Counted from the first letter of the stretch, positions 1 through 7,203 are shown. The stretch is 64,000 nucleotides of DNA from Nitrospira sp. (GCA_015709715.1 CP054184.1:1907001-1971000); one strand, 5' to 3'. Program-made: numbers and translations. The notes: generated from the letters alone by a model not told the origin.

Positions 1-4
1 CACT

Positions 5-943
5 CTAAGCTGCTGGCCCAACTATCTCAAGAAGTGTATCGATTTGCCTTCGAGGACGATTCAAAGGAGCTATAACCCGACGTCGAACCTTGAAAGTCCA
101 TTTTTTCCCAACAGCAGTTTCTCCCTGAGACAAAATTGAGGTAAATTGCTCAGCCCCCTCTTTTGAAACCGAGCCATATACTGTTTGGCCATCTTCTAAT
201 TTGATTTCAAACTTCCTACGGGCCGGAAGGACGCCATCCAAAGTCCCCACCAATAAAATATCCTCCTCTTGTATTTCGGTGGCTTCAGTGCGCCGTCTAC
301 CTCTGCTGATTGCTGCCGCATCAAGAGTATAGTCTGCAATGTCCTCAACCACGCGTAGCGTGGCACCATTTGAATCTAGAGTAACGAAAAAGTTTTTCAA
401 GGCGGTCAGGGTCCTTGAATCCAACATATCTGCCGCCTCTTCGAAGTCGAGCTCATTCGGCGATGCTGTTCTTTGTAAAAGTGTAGCGACCTCTTCCACT
501 TGCACCTTAAGCGCAGTATCTGCAATTTCTATCTGGTCAGATAGTTCTTTCAAAACAAATCCAAATGACCCTCGAGCAACCTCCGTAACCATTAAATGGG
601 ATGAATTCTTTAAAGGGACAGGCCCCCTTTCGCCTAAAGAGCCCCATTCAGTTTTGGCGAAGGTCTTAGACACCAAGTCCTGAAACTTATCTAGGGCGTC
701 CCCAGCAAAATCAGCTGATATTCCGCGTGAACCAACTACCGGTGACCCACCAAACAACAATGCAACGCTCGCGCCATTTTCAGGAGCACTGTCAATAGCA
801 CTAATCTCAGTTTGCAGCGCTAGCTTACGCTTAGCCCATTGGAACTTGCCCACGAAGTCACCTGACTCCGTAGCGGCCTTTAACAACGCACCCACCGCTG
901 ACAATTCAGCATATAAGCCATCTAGTTTTATCTTACGTACCAT
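5..943 (-). CDS. Unrecognised protein, third gene of the SIR2 cassette
   Basis: I do not recognise this 312-residue protein with confidence. It has no signal peptide and no transmembrane stretch, so it is probably cytoplasmic. Residues 1-60 look helical. A glycine-rich segment follows (GGSPVVGSRGIS, about 65-76), and then a GSFGF segment near residue 125. The C-terminal 90 residues (from about 220) look like a beta-rich domain with alternating hydrophobic and charged residues. It starts 6 bp after the stop of the nucleotidyltransferase gene, so the two are almost certainly cotranscribed and probably work together. Base composition is AT-rich like the rest of the cassette, which suggests transfer. 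Its role may be a partner or effector of the nucleotidyltransferase, but nothing in the sequence proves that. Confidence 0.75.
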   Translation of the reverse strand: MVRKIKLDGLYAELSAVGALLKAATESGDFVGKFQWAKRKLALQTEISAIDSAPENGASVALLFGGSPVVGSRGISADFAGDALDKFQDLVSKTFAKTEWGSLGERGPVPLKNSSHLMVTEVARGSFGFVLKELSDQIEIADTALKVQVEEVATLLQRTASPNELDFEEAADMLDSRTLTALKNFFVTLDSNGATLRVVEDIADYTLDAAAISRGRRRTEATEIQEEDILLVGTLDGVLPARRKFEIKLEDGQTVYGSVSKEGAEQFTSILSQGETAVGKKWTFKVRRRVIAPLNRPRRQIDTLLEIVGPAA

Positions 944-949
944 AGGGGC

Positions 950-1510
950 TTAGGCGCTCAAGAGTGCAGCGACATCGGAGTCATCATTGGTTAACGGAAT
1001 TTCCAGCATTCCTTTCCACACAGAAGAGACTCTTTGGTGCGAGAACAGCCCGAACCAGTACTTCGTTTGATCAATCAAGTATCCGGGCATCCCGAGGGAC
1101 AAATCAACGAAGTACGCATCACAGTGGAATTTATCTCGGGCTACTTCCGGATCGAATAAATCGGGCCTCGATTCAATCAATCCAACCCACTGGCCCTCAT
1201 CTTTATATTGCTCAGGACGATAGGAAAAAGTGACGATATCGATGTCAGCGGGTGGACGGCATTGTGTTACTTCGACATTTTCAACAAAGCTACCATCCAA
1301 CCACTGAAAACCGTTCAAAAACCCAACCTTTCTCAATTCGTCCCTGTACGCTATGAAGCCTGAAAGAATTTTTATCCGTTCAGGAGTTGTACCAAATCTA
1401 CTTACAACCTCAAGCAATGATACACGGTACGGAGCCATGGCTGCTTGAGCCGCGGGGTTATTCCCGAGAAATGGTGGCAACACCCCTGACTCGTTATGCG
1501 ACGGAATCAC
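950..1510 (-). CDS. DUF6932-type minimal nucleotidyltransferase
   Basis: The 186-residue protein has the signature of the polymerase-beta nucleotidyltransferase fold. GS at 73-74 is followed by the paired acids D89 and D91 (DIDIV), with a possible third acid at D131. The N-terminus (IPSHNESGVLPPF) fits DUF6932 proteins, which start close to an IP...LPP motif. For that reason I chose the GTG at 1510 over the upstream TTG at 1519. Such minimal nucleotidyltransferases act as toxins, antitoxins or nucleic-acid modifiers, and the substrate here is unknown. It lies 212 bp downstream of the SIR2 gene and 6 bp upstream of the unknown gene, on the same strand. I infer a three-gene defence or toxin-antitoxin-like cassette. 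Confidence 0.75.
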   Translation of the reverse strand: MIPSHNESGVLPPFLGNNPAAQAAMAPYRVSLLEVVSRFGTTPERIKILSGFIAYRDELRKVGFLNGFQWLDGSFVENVEVTQCRPPADIDIVTFSYRPEQYKDEGQWVGLIESRPDLFDPEVARDKFHCDAYFVDLSLGMPGYLIDQTKYWFGLFSHQRVSSVWKGMLEIPLTNDDSDVAALLSA

Positions 1511-1722
1511 CGAGAACAACTTTCGTCAAGAAGCCTCTTGGACTCCAGATTGATATATGCATTTGTATAGCATGCCTTCCTCATAAGTTGACTATGAGAA
1601 CGGATTCTATTTATTTGATCTAACTAGCATTCGTGTTGCCCTTACATATTGCCCCAAACATACGCTCACGCTAAAACTCAAGATCCAAGCGATACTTGGG
1701 AATCGAATAATGAATTGTTGTA

Positions 1723-3492
1723 TCAGTCGCGGGAGCCCAGTCTAGACGAATCTAACCTGTAAAGGGGACTCTCATACAGGCCAAAACCTCGTCCGAAAAT
1801 AATCGGAAGTTTTTCTCTTGCCTTCGAACACTTCAGTCGCAAATCTTCGATGCTCTTAGCCGACAATGGCCGGAGCAGCTGTAGAGCGTATTTTTTTCGA
1901 CTTGCCTCTAAAAGGAACTGGGGCATCTCGTCAGCCAAAAAAACAACAGACCAGGGCAACCAATCAAGTTTCTGGTCGGGACGTTCTTTCTCAAATTCGC
2001 TTCTCAGGTAAAGAAACAGATCCGCATCTCTAATGCCCCTAAAAGGACTTACGTCTGCGAGATCCCCTTTAGAATGTCGTTCCCACAATAAATCAGCCTC
2101 GACTGAAATTCTGTTCAGACTTAATCGCTCGTTCCTTTCAACGTTTAACAATCGGACAAATTTAGAGAAATAGAGGTAGGACACAGGCCCCTGCGACCCG
2201 CCCATAACATTATTGATGTAAATTTCCTCCTGGAGTATTTCAGCAACTAAATCCCACCTTCGCTGTTCGATTAGAAGTGACAGGAAGATTATAAATAATT
2301 CATGCCCCATAAAGGCGAAGTAATCAAAATCTGTAGGATAATAGCTCCCTGAAAATCCTCTCGGAGTATCATATTTTTCAAGCAATGCTCCGAAACCTTT
2401 GAAGATTGCCAGCGCGGCGCTTTCAGAATTATTTTCTGAAACTACACTTGCAACCTTTGCAAATTCGACGGCGAGGGGAATTGTTTTCGCGATTGACTGA
2501 ACAAGCAGCTCATCTCTATCACCCTCCATCGAAAAGTCGGGCGCGACTGCCACTAGCTCTCTGTTGAGAGACTGCATGAACTTTTGGACTTGCGTGAGGA
2601 GATCACCCCGCCCGCCCAAAATTGCGTCTTGAATTTTGTTCACAGCACTATGGGAACTTGTTGCGTTTTGTTCTAACTCTCCCAATTTGCTGTAAGTGTC
2701 GAGTAATCTTTTCAGAAATTCTGCAGCACCTTGGCATTCAACATATTCAAACACGCTACCGGTGAACGCTTCCCGAACTTCAGGTTTCGGCGGCTCCAAG
2801 TTTATCCAAAATGTGGGAAAGTGCCCCCGTCTACTTCGCCGAAAACAGTTTATAATCCCGGCATCTCTACCTGCATATCCTAGAATTAATAATCCGTGGT
2901 CCGAAATTACTCGCACAAGTTCCTCATCCATGTTGGATGCAAGTAATTCAAGATCAAATGGAGTATTTCGGATCTGGCCCACCCCCAATGTTCCATGAGG
3001 TTTATAGACCCTAAAATCTCGACAATGTATTAACGGCTCAGAATGTTCTAAATCCTCCGCGTTCGATATCACTTGGACCCTAAGTCCGGCCCTTTCAATA
3101 GCTTGCTCAAGCAATTTATCGAAATTTGTGGTTATAACGCAGCGAATGACGCCAAGCTGTGCGAGCTTAGCCACAAGCTGATGTGCATCACCTGGTCTCT
3201 CCGCATGCAAATGTTTTCGCATAAATTCCTGCTGCAAGACAGCTGTAGAAAAGAGTCCACCGATCAATTCTCCATATGACAATTTTGAGTACCGACTGTT
3301 TTGGAACCAATCTTCCAAACTCAACGACTCATCTTGGTCGCTTTCGCCAGCCCTTAGAAGTTTGGCCGTAGCCATCATTAAATCCCAGCCCGTAGGCAGC
3401 CCAGCATCCTTAGAAATTCCGGCCCCCGCGAAAAGCACATACTTTTTCTCGCCGACGAGCCCCGCTGCCGCTAATTTGACAAGTGGATACAT
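1723..3492 (-). CDS. SIR2-domain protein, probable NAD-hydrolysing defence effector
   Basis: The 589-residue protein starts with a SIR2-like Rossmann domain (about 1-270). Visible motifs are the NAD-binding GAGIS (23-27), TTNFD with the catalytic-type Asn at 123, KPHG with His166, and GYAGRD (205-210). Residues 270-589 form a long helical region with no recognised motif, probably the sensor or oligomerisation part. In characterised bacterial defence systems, such SIR2 proteins deplete NAD+ on phage infection. The real deacetylase sirtuins are shorter and carry a zinc-binding Cys4 cluster, which is not seen here. The gene leads a minus-strand series that also has a nucleotidyltransferase and an unknown protein, next to integrase and rep genes. 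A promoter-like sequence lies about 65-90 bp upstream of the ATG. Confidence 0.85.
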   Translation of the reverse strand: MYPLVKLAAAGLVGEKKYVLFAGAGISKDAGLPTGWDLMMATAKLLRAGESDQDESLSLEDWFQNSRYSKLSYGELIGGLFSTAVLQQEFMRKHLHAERPGDAHQLVAKLAQLGVIRCVITTNFDKLLEQAIERAGLRVQVISNAEDLEHSEPLIHCRDFRVYKPHGTLGVGQIRNTPFDLELLASNMDEELVRVISDHGLLILGYAGRDAGIINCFRRSRRGHFPTFWINLEPPKPEVREAFTGSVFEYVECQGAAEFLKRLLDTYSKLGELEQNATSSHSAVNKIQDAILGGRGDLLTQVQKFMQSLNRELVAVAPDFSMEGDRDELLVQSIAKTIPLAVEFAKVASVVSENNSESAALAIFKGFGALLEKYDTPRGFSGSYYPTDFDYFAFMGHELFIIFLSLLIEQRRWDLVAEILQEEIYINNVMGGSQGPVSYLYFSKFVRLLNVERNERLSLNRISVEADLLWERHSKGDLADVSPFRGIRDADLFLYLRSEFEKERPDQKLDWLPWSVVFLADEMPQFLLEASRKKYALQLLRPLSAKSIEDLRLKCSKAREKLPIIFGRGFGLYESPLYRLDSSRLGSRD

Positions 3493-3556
3493 TATGCGTA
3501 ATTGCCCCTTAAATTTGGATGGTCAGCAACAAACCTTACAGCATTAGCGGCTTCCA

Positions 3557-3584
3557 ATCCTACGTGACTACTAGAGATTGTCAA
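3557..3584 (-). promoter_or_regulatory. Putative promoter and operator of the SIR2 gene
   Basis: On the minus strand, TTGACA (3584-3579) is followed after 16 bases by TAGGAT (3562-3557), a fair sigma-70 promoter. It would give a leader of about 55 bases before the SIR2 ATG. The -35 box lies inside an imperfect inverted repeat (CTAGA at 3571-3575 and TCTAG at 3596-3600, with ATTG and CAAT inside). That is where a repressor could block it. This is pattern matching only. Confidence 0.4.
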
Positions 3585-3698
3585 AGCAATCAGCTTCTAG
3601 AATAACATCCCTGATGATGTGTTGGCGGTTAAATACCATGCACCGCATCAACCCGAGCAGCCATGCGATGCTACTTTGACCATATGAATCAAGTGAAG

Positions 3699-3756
3699 CG
3701 GGGGCTGCGCCCCCGATCCCCCCGGCCGTCCGGTCCAGTGGTCCGGAACGGCCGGG
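3699..3756. repeat. Two adjacent GC-rich hairpins
   Basis: CGGGGGC (3699-3705) pairs perfectly with GCCCCCG (3709-3715) around a 3-base loop. Immediately after it, CCCGGCCGTCCGG (3721-3733) pairs with CCGGAACGGCCGGG (3743-3756), with a single bulged base. No run of T follows on either strand, so a simple terminator is unlikely. The position just beyond the rep operon would suit a replication or nicking origin, but no nick site can be shown. Confidence 0.55.
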
Positions 3757-3959
3757 CGGCCTCGTTGGGCGGAATCTTCGCGTGACCACTCTCCCCATGT
3801 TTTCAGTATCCCTGCTGTCTTCCCTGCGTCTGCAAGCAACGATCCAACAGAGCGGCGGCCAAGCTGACGCATCGCCGCCTTGAATAAGGATGGAGCATCG
3901 CTCCCTCTCACCCGTGAGGGATAGTGGACGGGTGACAGGGAGAAATTGATTAGAGCGTG

Positions 3960-4202
3960 TCACCGTCGCCCCGTGAGTCCCGCACAGTCCACACAGAGCC
4001 AGATTTCGCACGTCACATCCTTCTCCGCATAACAGAACCGCACCAACGCTCGTTCGTATTGGCAGAACTCACAGAGTCGTTCCTTCGTATGTTCAGGACA
4101 AAGCCAGGCTTTCCGCGCACGATCATACGTGGTCGCTTCCCGTCCGCAACAAGCTGGACCAAAAAGACTTGGCAGCTTCAGATCACATCGATGCCAGATC
4201 AT
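3960..4202 (-). CDS. Small cysteine-rich, probably zinc-binding protein
   Basis: The 80-residue protein has eleven cysteines, several in pairs typical of metal sites: CPEH near residue 35, CEFC near 44, then C-x7-C, C-x4-C and C-x2-C towards the end. The ATG at 4202 is preceded by AGGAGG located inside the end of the rep gene, which supports this start over the GTG two codons earlier. It is the last gene of the HTH-rep-zinc operon and is translationally coupled to rep. The function is unknown. A role in replication or DNA binding of the element is a guess from its position. Confidence 0.6.
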   Translation of the reverse strand: MIWHRCDLKLPSLFGPACCGREATTYDRARKAWLCPEHTKERLCEFCQYERALVRFCYAEKDVTCEIWLCVDCAGLTGRR

Positions 4203-4204
4203 GC

Positions 4205-4918
4205 TCACACCTCCTGATAGACGAGTCCCTTCCCCAACACCAGTTGCAGAATCGTGCCGCTAAACCATATGGCATGGCCCGAGAGCAGATCCTCCCAGGT
4301 CTTGATGAAGACGATCCGAGGGATTTCGATCTCACCCCTAATTCGTCGGTAGGCATTCCTGGTAGACCATTGGTGCCGCATTTCTTCCCACAGTCGACTA
4401 ATGGGAAAGCCAAGAGACCGTTTCCAGGACCAGCACATATTCACGTAGCCGCATTGATCCTGGACGTACTGGCTGATGACGTAGCGGCTCAGCCGGTTTC
4501 GGGAACGATGACTAGGCTGATAGGCCTTGATCCAGACGACCGGAGCCCCGTGGAGGGCTTGCCATTGCGACGACAACCATTCCTGAGAGATCCAAAATCG
4601 CCGGGCGCGTTCCCCATCCGGCACCCGCCAGGCCCAAAAGATATGGAGGACGCCATGCCCTTCTTCTGTCCGGACCTGGTAATACTCCAACTCCTGAAAC
4701 CCGAGCTGGCGTTCAATCCTCTGGCGCAGTTGCTTGTGATGGTAGGTCAACTTCTCCGCATCCCCGCCTTCCGCCGTGGACAGGGTGACCCAGAGCACTT
4801 GGAACTGATGACATTCCCAGAACCACAGCAGCGACCGCACCCGGTGATAACCGCGTTTCTGCTTTCTGGTCCATTCCCCGGCGACGGGCTCCCGCCGGAA
4901 CTCCTTCCAGCGGCTCAT
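4205..4918 (-). CDS. Replication initiator-like protein (degenerate HUH type)
   Basis: This 237-residue protein has the layout of small rolling-circle Rep proteins. A hydrophobic first motif (VLWVTLST, 41-48) is followed by a second motif with two histidines (GHGVLHIFW, 87-95, H88 and H92). A possible catalytic tyrosine motif comes third (RYVISQYVQ, 145-153, Y146 and Y151). The histidine pair is spaced H-x3-H rather than the usual H-x-H, so activity is uncertain. Its ATG overlaps the stop of the HTH gene (ATGA), and its 3' end carries the ribosome site for the next gene. I infer that it replicates or mobilises the element. A relaxase-like role is the alternative. Confidence 0.6.
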   Translation of the reverse strand: MSRWKEFRREPVAGEWTRKQKRGYHRVRSLLWFWECHQFQVLWVTLSTAEGGDAEKLTYHHKQLRQRIERQLGFQELEYYQVRTEEGHGVLHIFWAWRVPDGERARRFWISQEWLSSQWQALHGAPVVWIKAYQPSHRSRNRLSRYVISQYVQDQCGYVNMCWSWKRSLGFPISRLWEEMRHQWSTRNAYRRIRGEIEIPRIVFIKTWEDLLSGHAIWFSGTILQLVLGKGLVYQEV

Positions 4919-5124
4919 CGGGCACCTTCCGGCTGGGGAATTACCGGCCTGAGGCCGGCAGCCAGAATCCGTTCCAATTCCTCAATGGGAATCCGCACCG
5001 CTCGCACCGACGGCTTCACATAGGCAATCTGCCGCTTCAGGATGTACTTCCTGATTGTGCTTTCCTTGAGCCCTAACCGGTTCGCGGCTTCTCGAATGGT
5101 GATCAATTTTGTACTGGGGACCAT
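4915..5124 (-). CDS. Excisionase-type helix-turn-helix protein
   Basis: The 69-residue protein matches the MerR/excisionase-like HTH class. The segment ITIREAANRLGLKESTIRKYI (about residues 8-28) is the DNA-binding helix-turn-helix. It is followed by the RAVRIP-x-EELERIL wing typical of excisionase-family proteins. The ATG at 5124 has AAGGAGG eight bases upstream, whereas the earlier TTG at 5151 has none. It is the first gene of a three-gene operon with Rep and the Cys-rich protein. It diverges from the zinc-finger/integrase operon, so it may direct excision, control both operons, or both. Confidence 0.8.
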   Translation of the reverse strand: MVPSTKLITIREAANRLGLKESTIRKYILKRQIAYVKPSVRAVRIPIEELERILAAGLRPVIPQPEGAR

Positions 5125-5156
5125 CGGGCACCTCCTTAAAGAATGGTTCAAAAATG

Positions 5157-5184
5157 ATCACGGCTGATATTGTTGAGCCGTGAT
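5157..5184. promoter_or_regulatory. Inverted repeat in the divergent control region of the element
   Basis: ATCACGGCT (5157-5165) and AGCCGTGAT (5176-5184) form a perfect 9-bp inverted repeat separated by 10 bases. It lies between the HTH start (5124) and a TTGACA box for the opposite operon. The 19-base centre-to-centre spacing puts both half sites on nearly the same DNA face, as expected for a dimeric regulator. The adjacent HTH protein is the obvious candidate binder. Confidence 0.5.
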
Positions 5185-5189
5185 TCTTC

Positions 5190-5220
5190 TTGACACCCAT
5201 TACCAATGCAGAGGTACACT
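5190..5220 (+). promoter_or_regulatory. Putative promoter of the zinc-finger/integrase operon
   Basis: TTGACA (5190-5195) is followed after 19 bases by TACACT (5215-5220). The -35 box is perfect, and the spacer is 2 bases longer than ideal. The box begins 6 bases after the inverted repeat 5157-5184, so a bound regulator would contact or exclude RNA polymerase. Confidence 0.35.
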
Positions 5221-5326
5221 TGCCAAACACATTCCGGTGAAATCGGCCCTTTCGCACGACACATTTTCCGGTGGTGTTGGGATCAAGAAACTCAGGAGGG
5301 GTCGGCGTGAAAAAGGAGCCGAAGGC

Positions 5327-5992
5327 ATGAGCGCACAGGGGCACGCGGAACAGGACTTCCAAGTTGAGTATGAGAAGGCGATGGAGCGGATCCAGACGAT
5401 GCCGGATGGCGCCGTGGGGTGGGTGCTCCGGTTTTTACAGACCGATCTGGAGGCTTTGACGCCCACGGAATGGACGCTGGTAGCGTTTGAGGTCGCGGCC
5501 TTTGTCGATGAGACGGGGGAGCGCTATGGCGGGATGGTGGCCCCGGAGAGTGGCTGGAGCGTGGAGGGCGTGCCTCACGCGAAGAACTATCAGACGATAC
5601 CCAGTCGCAAAGAAGCCCTGGACATTCAGGCTGCCGTCCTGGAGCACTTGGAGCTCTATTGGCACGAAGGCTACACCGAGTTCACGTTTCCGCAGATGAC
5701 GCTGGTCGTGGTGTCGCCGGGTGAGGGCTCTGACGAGGCGGGTACGGTCATCGTGAGTGCGAAACGCAAGGCGAAGGAGTTTGAATACCGGTTTGTCCAC
5801 CTCCTGGCCCACACGGGGGACTACATCCGGCGTTGTCCGGAATGCGCCACGATCTTTTTCGCGATCAGACGCGACCAGCTGTACTGTCAGCCCCGCTGTC
5901 AAAACCGCGTCGCGGCGAGAAAGTGGCGCGAGGCTCAGAAGACCGGAGAGCGAAAGGAGAGCCGCCGTGGCAAGAAAAGCGGGAAAGGATAG
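5327..5992 (+). CDS. Element protein with a C-terminal Cys4 zinc finger
   Basis: The 221-residue protein has an acidic, mostly helical first part (1-150). Near the end it has a zinc-binding site: C170-x2-C173-x13-C187-x3-C191 with the flank QNRVAARKWRE. This resembles the CGNR-type finger seen in small regulators and element-borne proteins. The tail is very basic (KKSGKG), suggesting nucleic-acid contact. The ATG at 5327 has GGAG nine bases upstream, while the frame upstream of it lacks a ribosome site. The 3' end overlaps the integrase start by 26 bp, so both are expressed together. It may regulate or assist integration, but its exact role is unknown. Confidence 0.7.
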   Translation: MSAQGHAEQDFQVEYEKAMERIQTMPDGAVGWVLRFLQTDLEALTPTEWTLVAFEVAAFVDETGERYGGMVAPESGWSVEGVPHAKNYQTIPSRKEALDIQAAVLEHLELYWHEGYTEFTFPQMTLVVVSPGEGSDEAGTVIVSAKRKAKEFEYRFVHLLAHTGDYIRRCPECATIFFAIRRDQLYCQPRCQNRVAARKWREAQKTGERKESRRGKKSGKG

Positions 5993-7181
5993 AGGGATTA
6001 CCCAGAGGAAGGGCCGCAAAGGCTGGTGGGTACGTCTGTATGACAACGGGCGGGAGCGCTGGCACCGCTGTGATACCAAATCACAGGCCAAGGCATTGTA
6101 CGGACGGCTGAAGGCCGATATTCGGGAAGGGACCTATTTCCCTGAAAAATTCGCCCCTCGAAAAGACATCACGCTCCGGGCTTGGATCAAACGCTACCTC
6201 GAAGGAACTGTGAACCGAAACAAAGCTGGCGAAGTACTCTACGGGCGGCGCTGGTCCCTGCTTATCGGGAGTCGCCTAGTCACCCAGATTACGGTCGATG
6301 ATCTTCGACGAATTCAAGCCAGAATGCGCGCCAAGATGAAGGTGAATACGAAGGAACCGCAACGGCTCTGGGCGGATGCCACGATCAACAGACATTTTGC
6401 CTTCCTTCGCCATGTGCTGATGCTAGCCGTCAAAGATGACAAACTGACCAAGAACCCGGTCTCCAGCCTTAAGTTCTTTCCTGAAGCCAACAGAACGCGG
6501 TTCCTGACGAGCGAGGAACTTGACCGACTGAAGGGCGTAATGCCCCCGGATGACTGGAAATTGGTCGCCTTCGCCGTCGAGACCGGGTTGAGACGTGGCG
6601 AGCAGTTCTCGCTTCGCTGGAACCAGATTGATCTGGAAAACGAGATCTTGACCCTGCCCATGCCAAAGGGAGGCAAAACCCGGCATGTGCCCTTAAGTGA
6701 AGGAGCCAAGACCATTCTGAGGTCATTTGACTCCTTTCTTCGGTCGGCTTGGGTGTTCCCAGGCTTAAAGGATGTTGCCCACCCCATGGACAGCCGGGCT
6801 TTCCTTCGGCGTTCCTTTGAACCTGGCCTGAGGCGAGCGGGGATCACCGGTGCCTGTTGGCATTCACTCCGACACACCGCAGCCAGCCGACGTGTCATGG
6901 CAGGCGTCGATCTCGTATCGGTGAAGGAGATCCTCGGGCACCGTGACATTGAGACGACTATGCGGTACGCACACCTAGCCCCAGGACATCTTCGAGAAGC
7001 CGTGAATCGAGGCAGTCTGAGTGGAACCGTGACCAAAACCGTGACCGAGGAAGAGGAAGAACCTGAGGAAGAGATACAACCTGTTGATTCTATGGTGCGC
7101 CCGGAGGGACTTGAACCCCCAACCCTCGGATCCGAAGTCCGATGCTCTATCCAATTGAGCTACGGGCGCACGGCGGTATAA
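5967..7181 (+). CDS. Tyrosine recombinase / phage-type integrase
   Basis: The 404-residue protein has an N-terminal arm-binding part, a core-binding SAM-like domain (about 65-165) and a catalytic domain (170-345). The full catalytic set is visible: R210 in ETGLRRGE, K237, H299 and R302 in HSLRH, H325 in LGHRD and the nucleophile Y334 in MRYAHL. I chose the GTG at 5967, preceded by AAAGGAGA, rather than upstream codons out of context. From residue 376 the frame is the antisense translation of the tRNA-Arg gene and ends ten bases beyond it. The last 29 residues are therefore supplied by the chromosome at the insertion site. It catalyses site-specific integration and excision at that tRNA. Confidence 0.93.
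   Translation: MARKAGKDRGITQRKGRKGWWVRLYDNGRERWHRCDTKSQAKALYGRLKADIREGTYFPEKFAPRKDITLRAWIKRYLEGTVNRNKAGEVLYGRRWSLLIGSRLVTQITVDDLRRIQARMRAKMKVNTKEPQRLWADATINRHFAFLRHVLMLAVKDDKLTKNPVSSLKFFPEANRTRFLTSEELDRLKGVMPPDDWKLVAFAVETGLRRGEQFSLRWNQIDLENEILTLPMPKGGKTRHVPLSEGAKTILRSFDSFLRSAWVFPGLKDVAHPMDSRAFLRRSFEPGLRRAGITGACWHSLRHTAASRRVMAGVDLVSVKEILGHRDIETTMRYAHLAPGHLREAVNRGSLSGTVTKTVTEEEEEPEEEIQPVDSMVRPEGLEPPTLGSEVRCSIQLSYGRTAV
7093..7169 (-). tRNA. tRNA-Arg (anticodon TCG)
   Basis: Read on the minus strand, the acceptor stem GCGCCCG/CGGGCGC, D arm, anticodon stem TCGGA/TCCGA with loop CTTCGGA (anticodon TCG), TTCAAGT loop and an encoded CCA are all present (77 nt). It reads CGA/CGN codons. It begins 34 bases downstream of the aroK stop on the same strand and may be cotranscribed. 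Its 3' end is the integration site of the element, and the integrase frame covers it in antisense. Confidence 0.95.
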
Positions 7182-7203
7182 GAATCACGTTGGAGGGAGG
7201 TTG

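Larger units (their letters stand above)
3493..3959. other. Gene-free stretch with strong hairpins between cargo and element core
   Basis: These 467 bases lie between the SIR2 gene start and the end of the small Cys-rich gene. The short frames in it lack ribosome sites and recognisable products. It holds the SIR2 promoter candidate on the left, two strong GC-rich hairpins around 3699-3756, and smaller inverted repeats near 3890-3940 (GGAGC-ATC-GCTCC and a CCCTC/GAGGG pair). Composition switches here from AT-rich to GC-rich, so this is probably the seam between cargo and replication/integration modules. Confidence 0.6.
1..7169. mobile_element. Right part of an integrative element inserted at tRNA-Arg
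   Basis: This stretch carries a tyrosine integrase reading into a tRNA-Arg gene, an excisionase-like HTH protein, a Rep-like protein and foreign-looking cargo (SIR2 protein, nucleotidyltransferase, unknown protein). The cargo part (about 1-3600) is visibly richer in A and T than the chromosome to the right of 7204. The right junction must lie within or at the 3' end of the tRNA (about 7093-7140), because the complete tRNA remains on the chromosomal side. The second attachment site should be a copy of the tRNA 3' end. I could not find it between 1 and 7000, so the left end is probably outside the window. Confidence 0.75.

Noticed and set aside
3571-4011. Open frames of 146 and 87 codons on the minus strand
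   Set aside because: They lie over GC-rich hairpins, lack ribosome sites and give low-complexity products.
4169-5023. A 284-codon plus-strand frame opposite rep
   Set aside because: It is antisense to three genes joined by overlapping start and stop codons with good ribosome sites.
1-7000. Second attachment site of the integrated element
   Set aside because: I looked for a copy of the tRNA-Arg 3' end and saw none, so no left boundary is claimed.
7093-7181. The end of the integrase frame (MVRPEGLEPPTLG...) as a protein domain
   Set aside because: This string is the well-known antisense translation of a tRNA 3' half and has no domain meaning.
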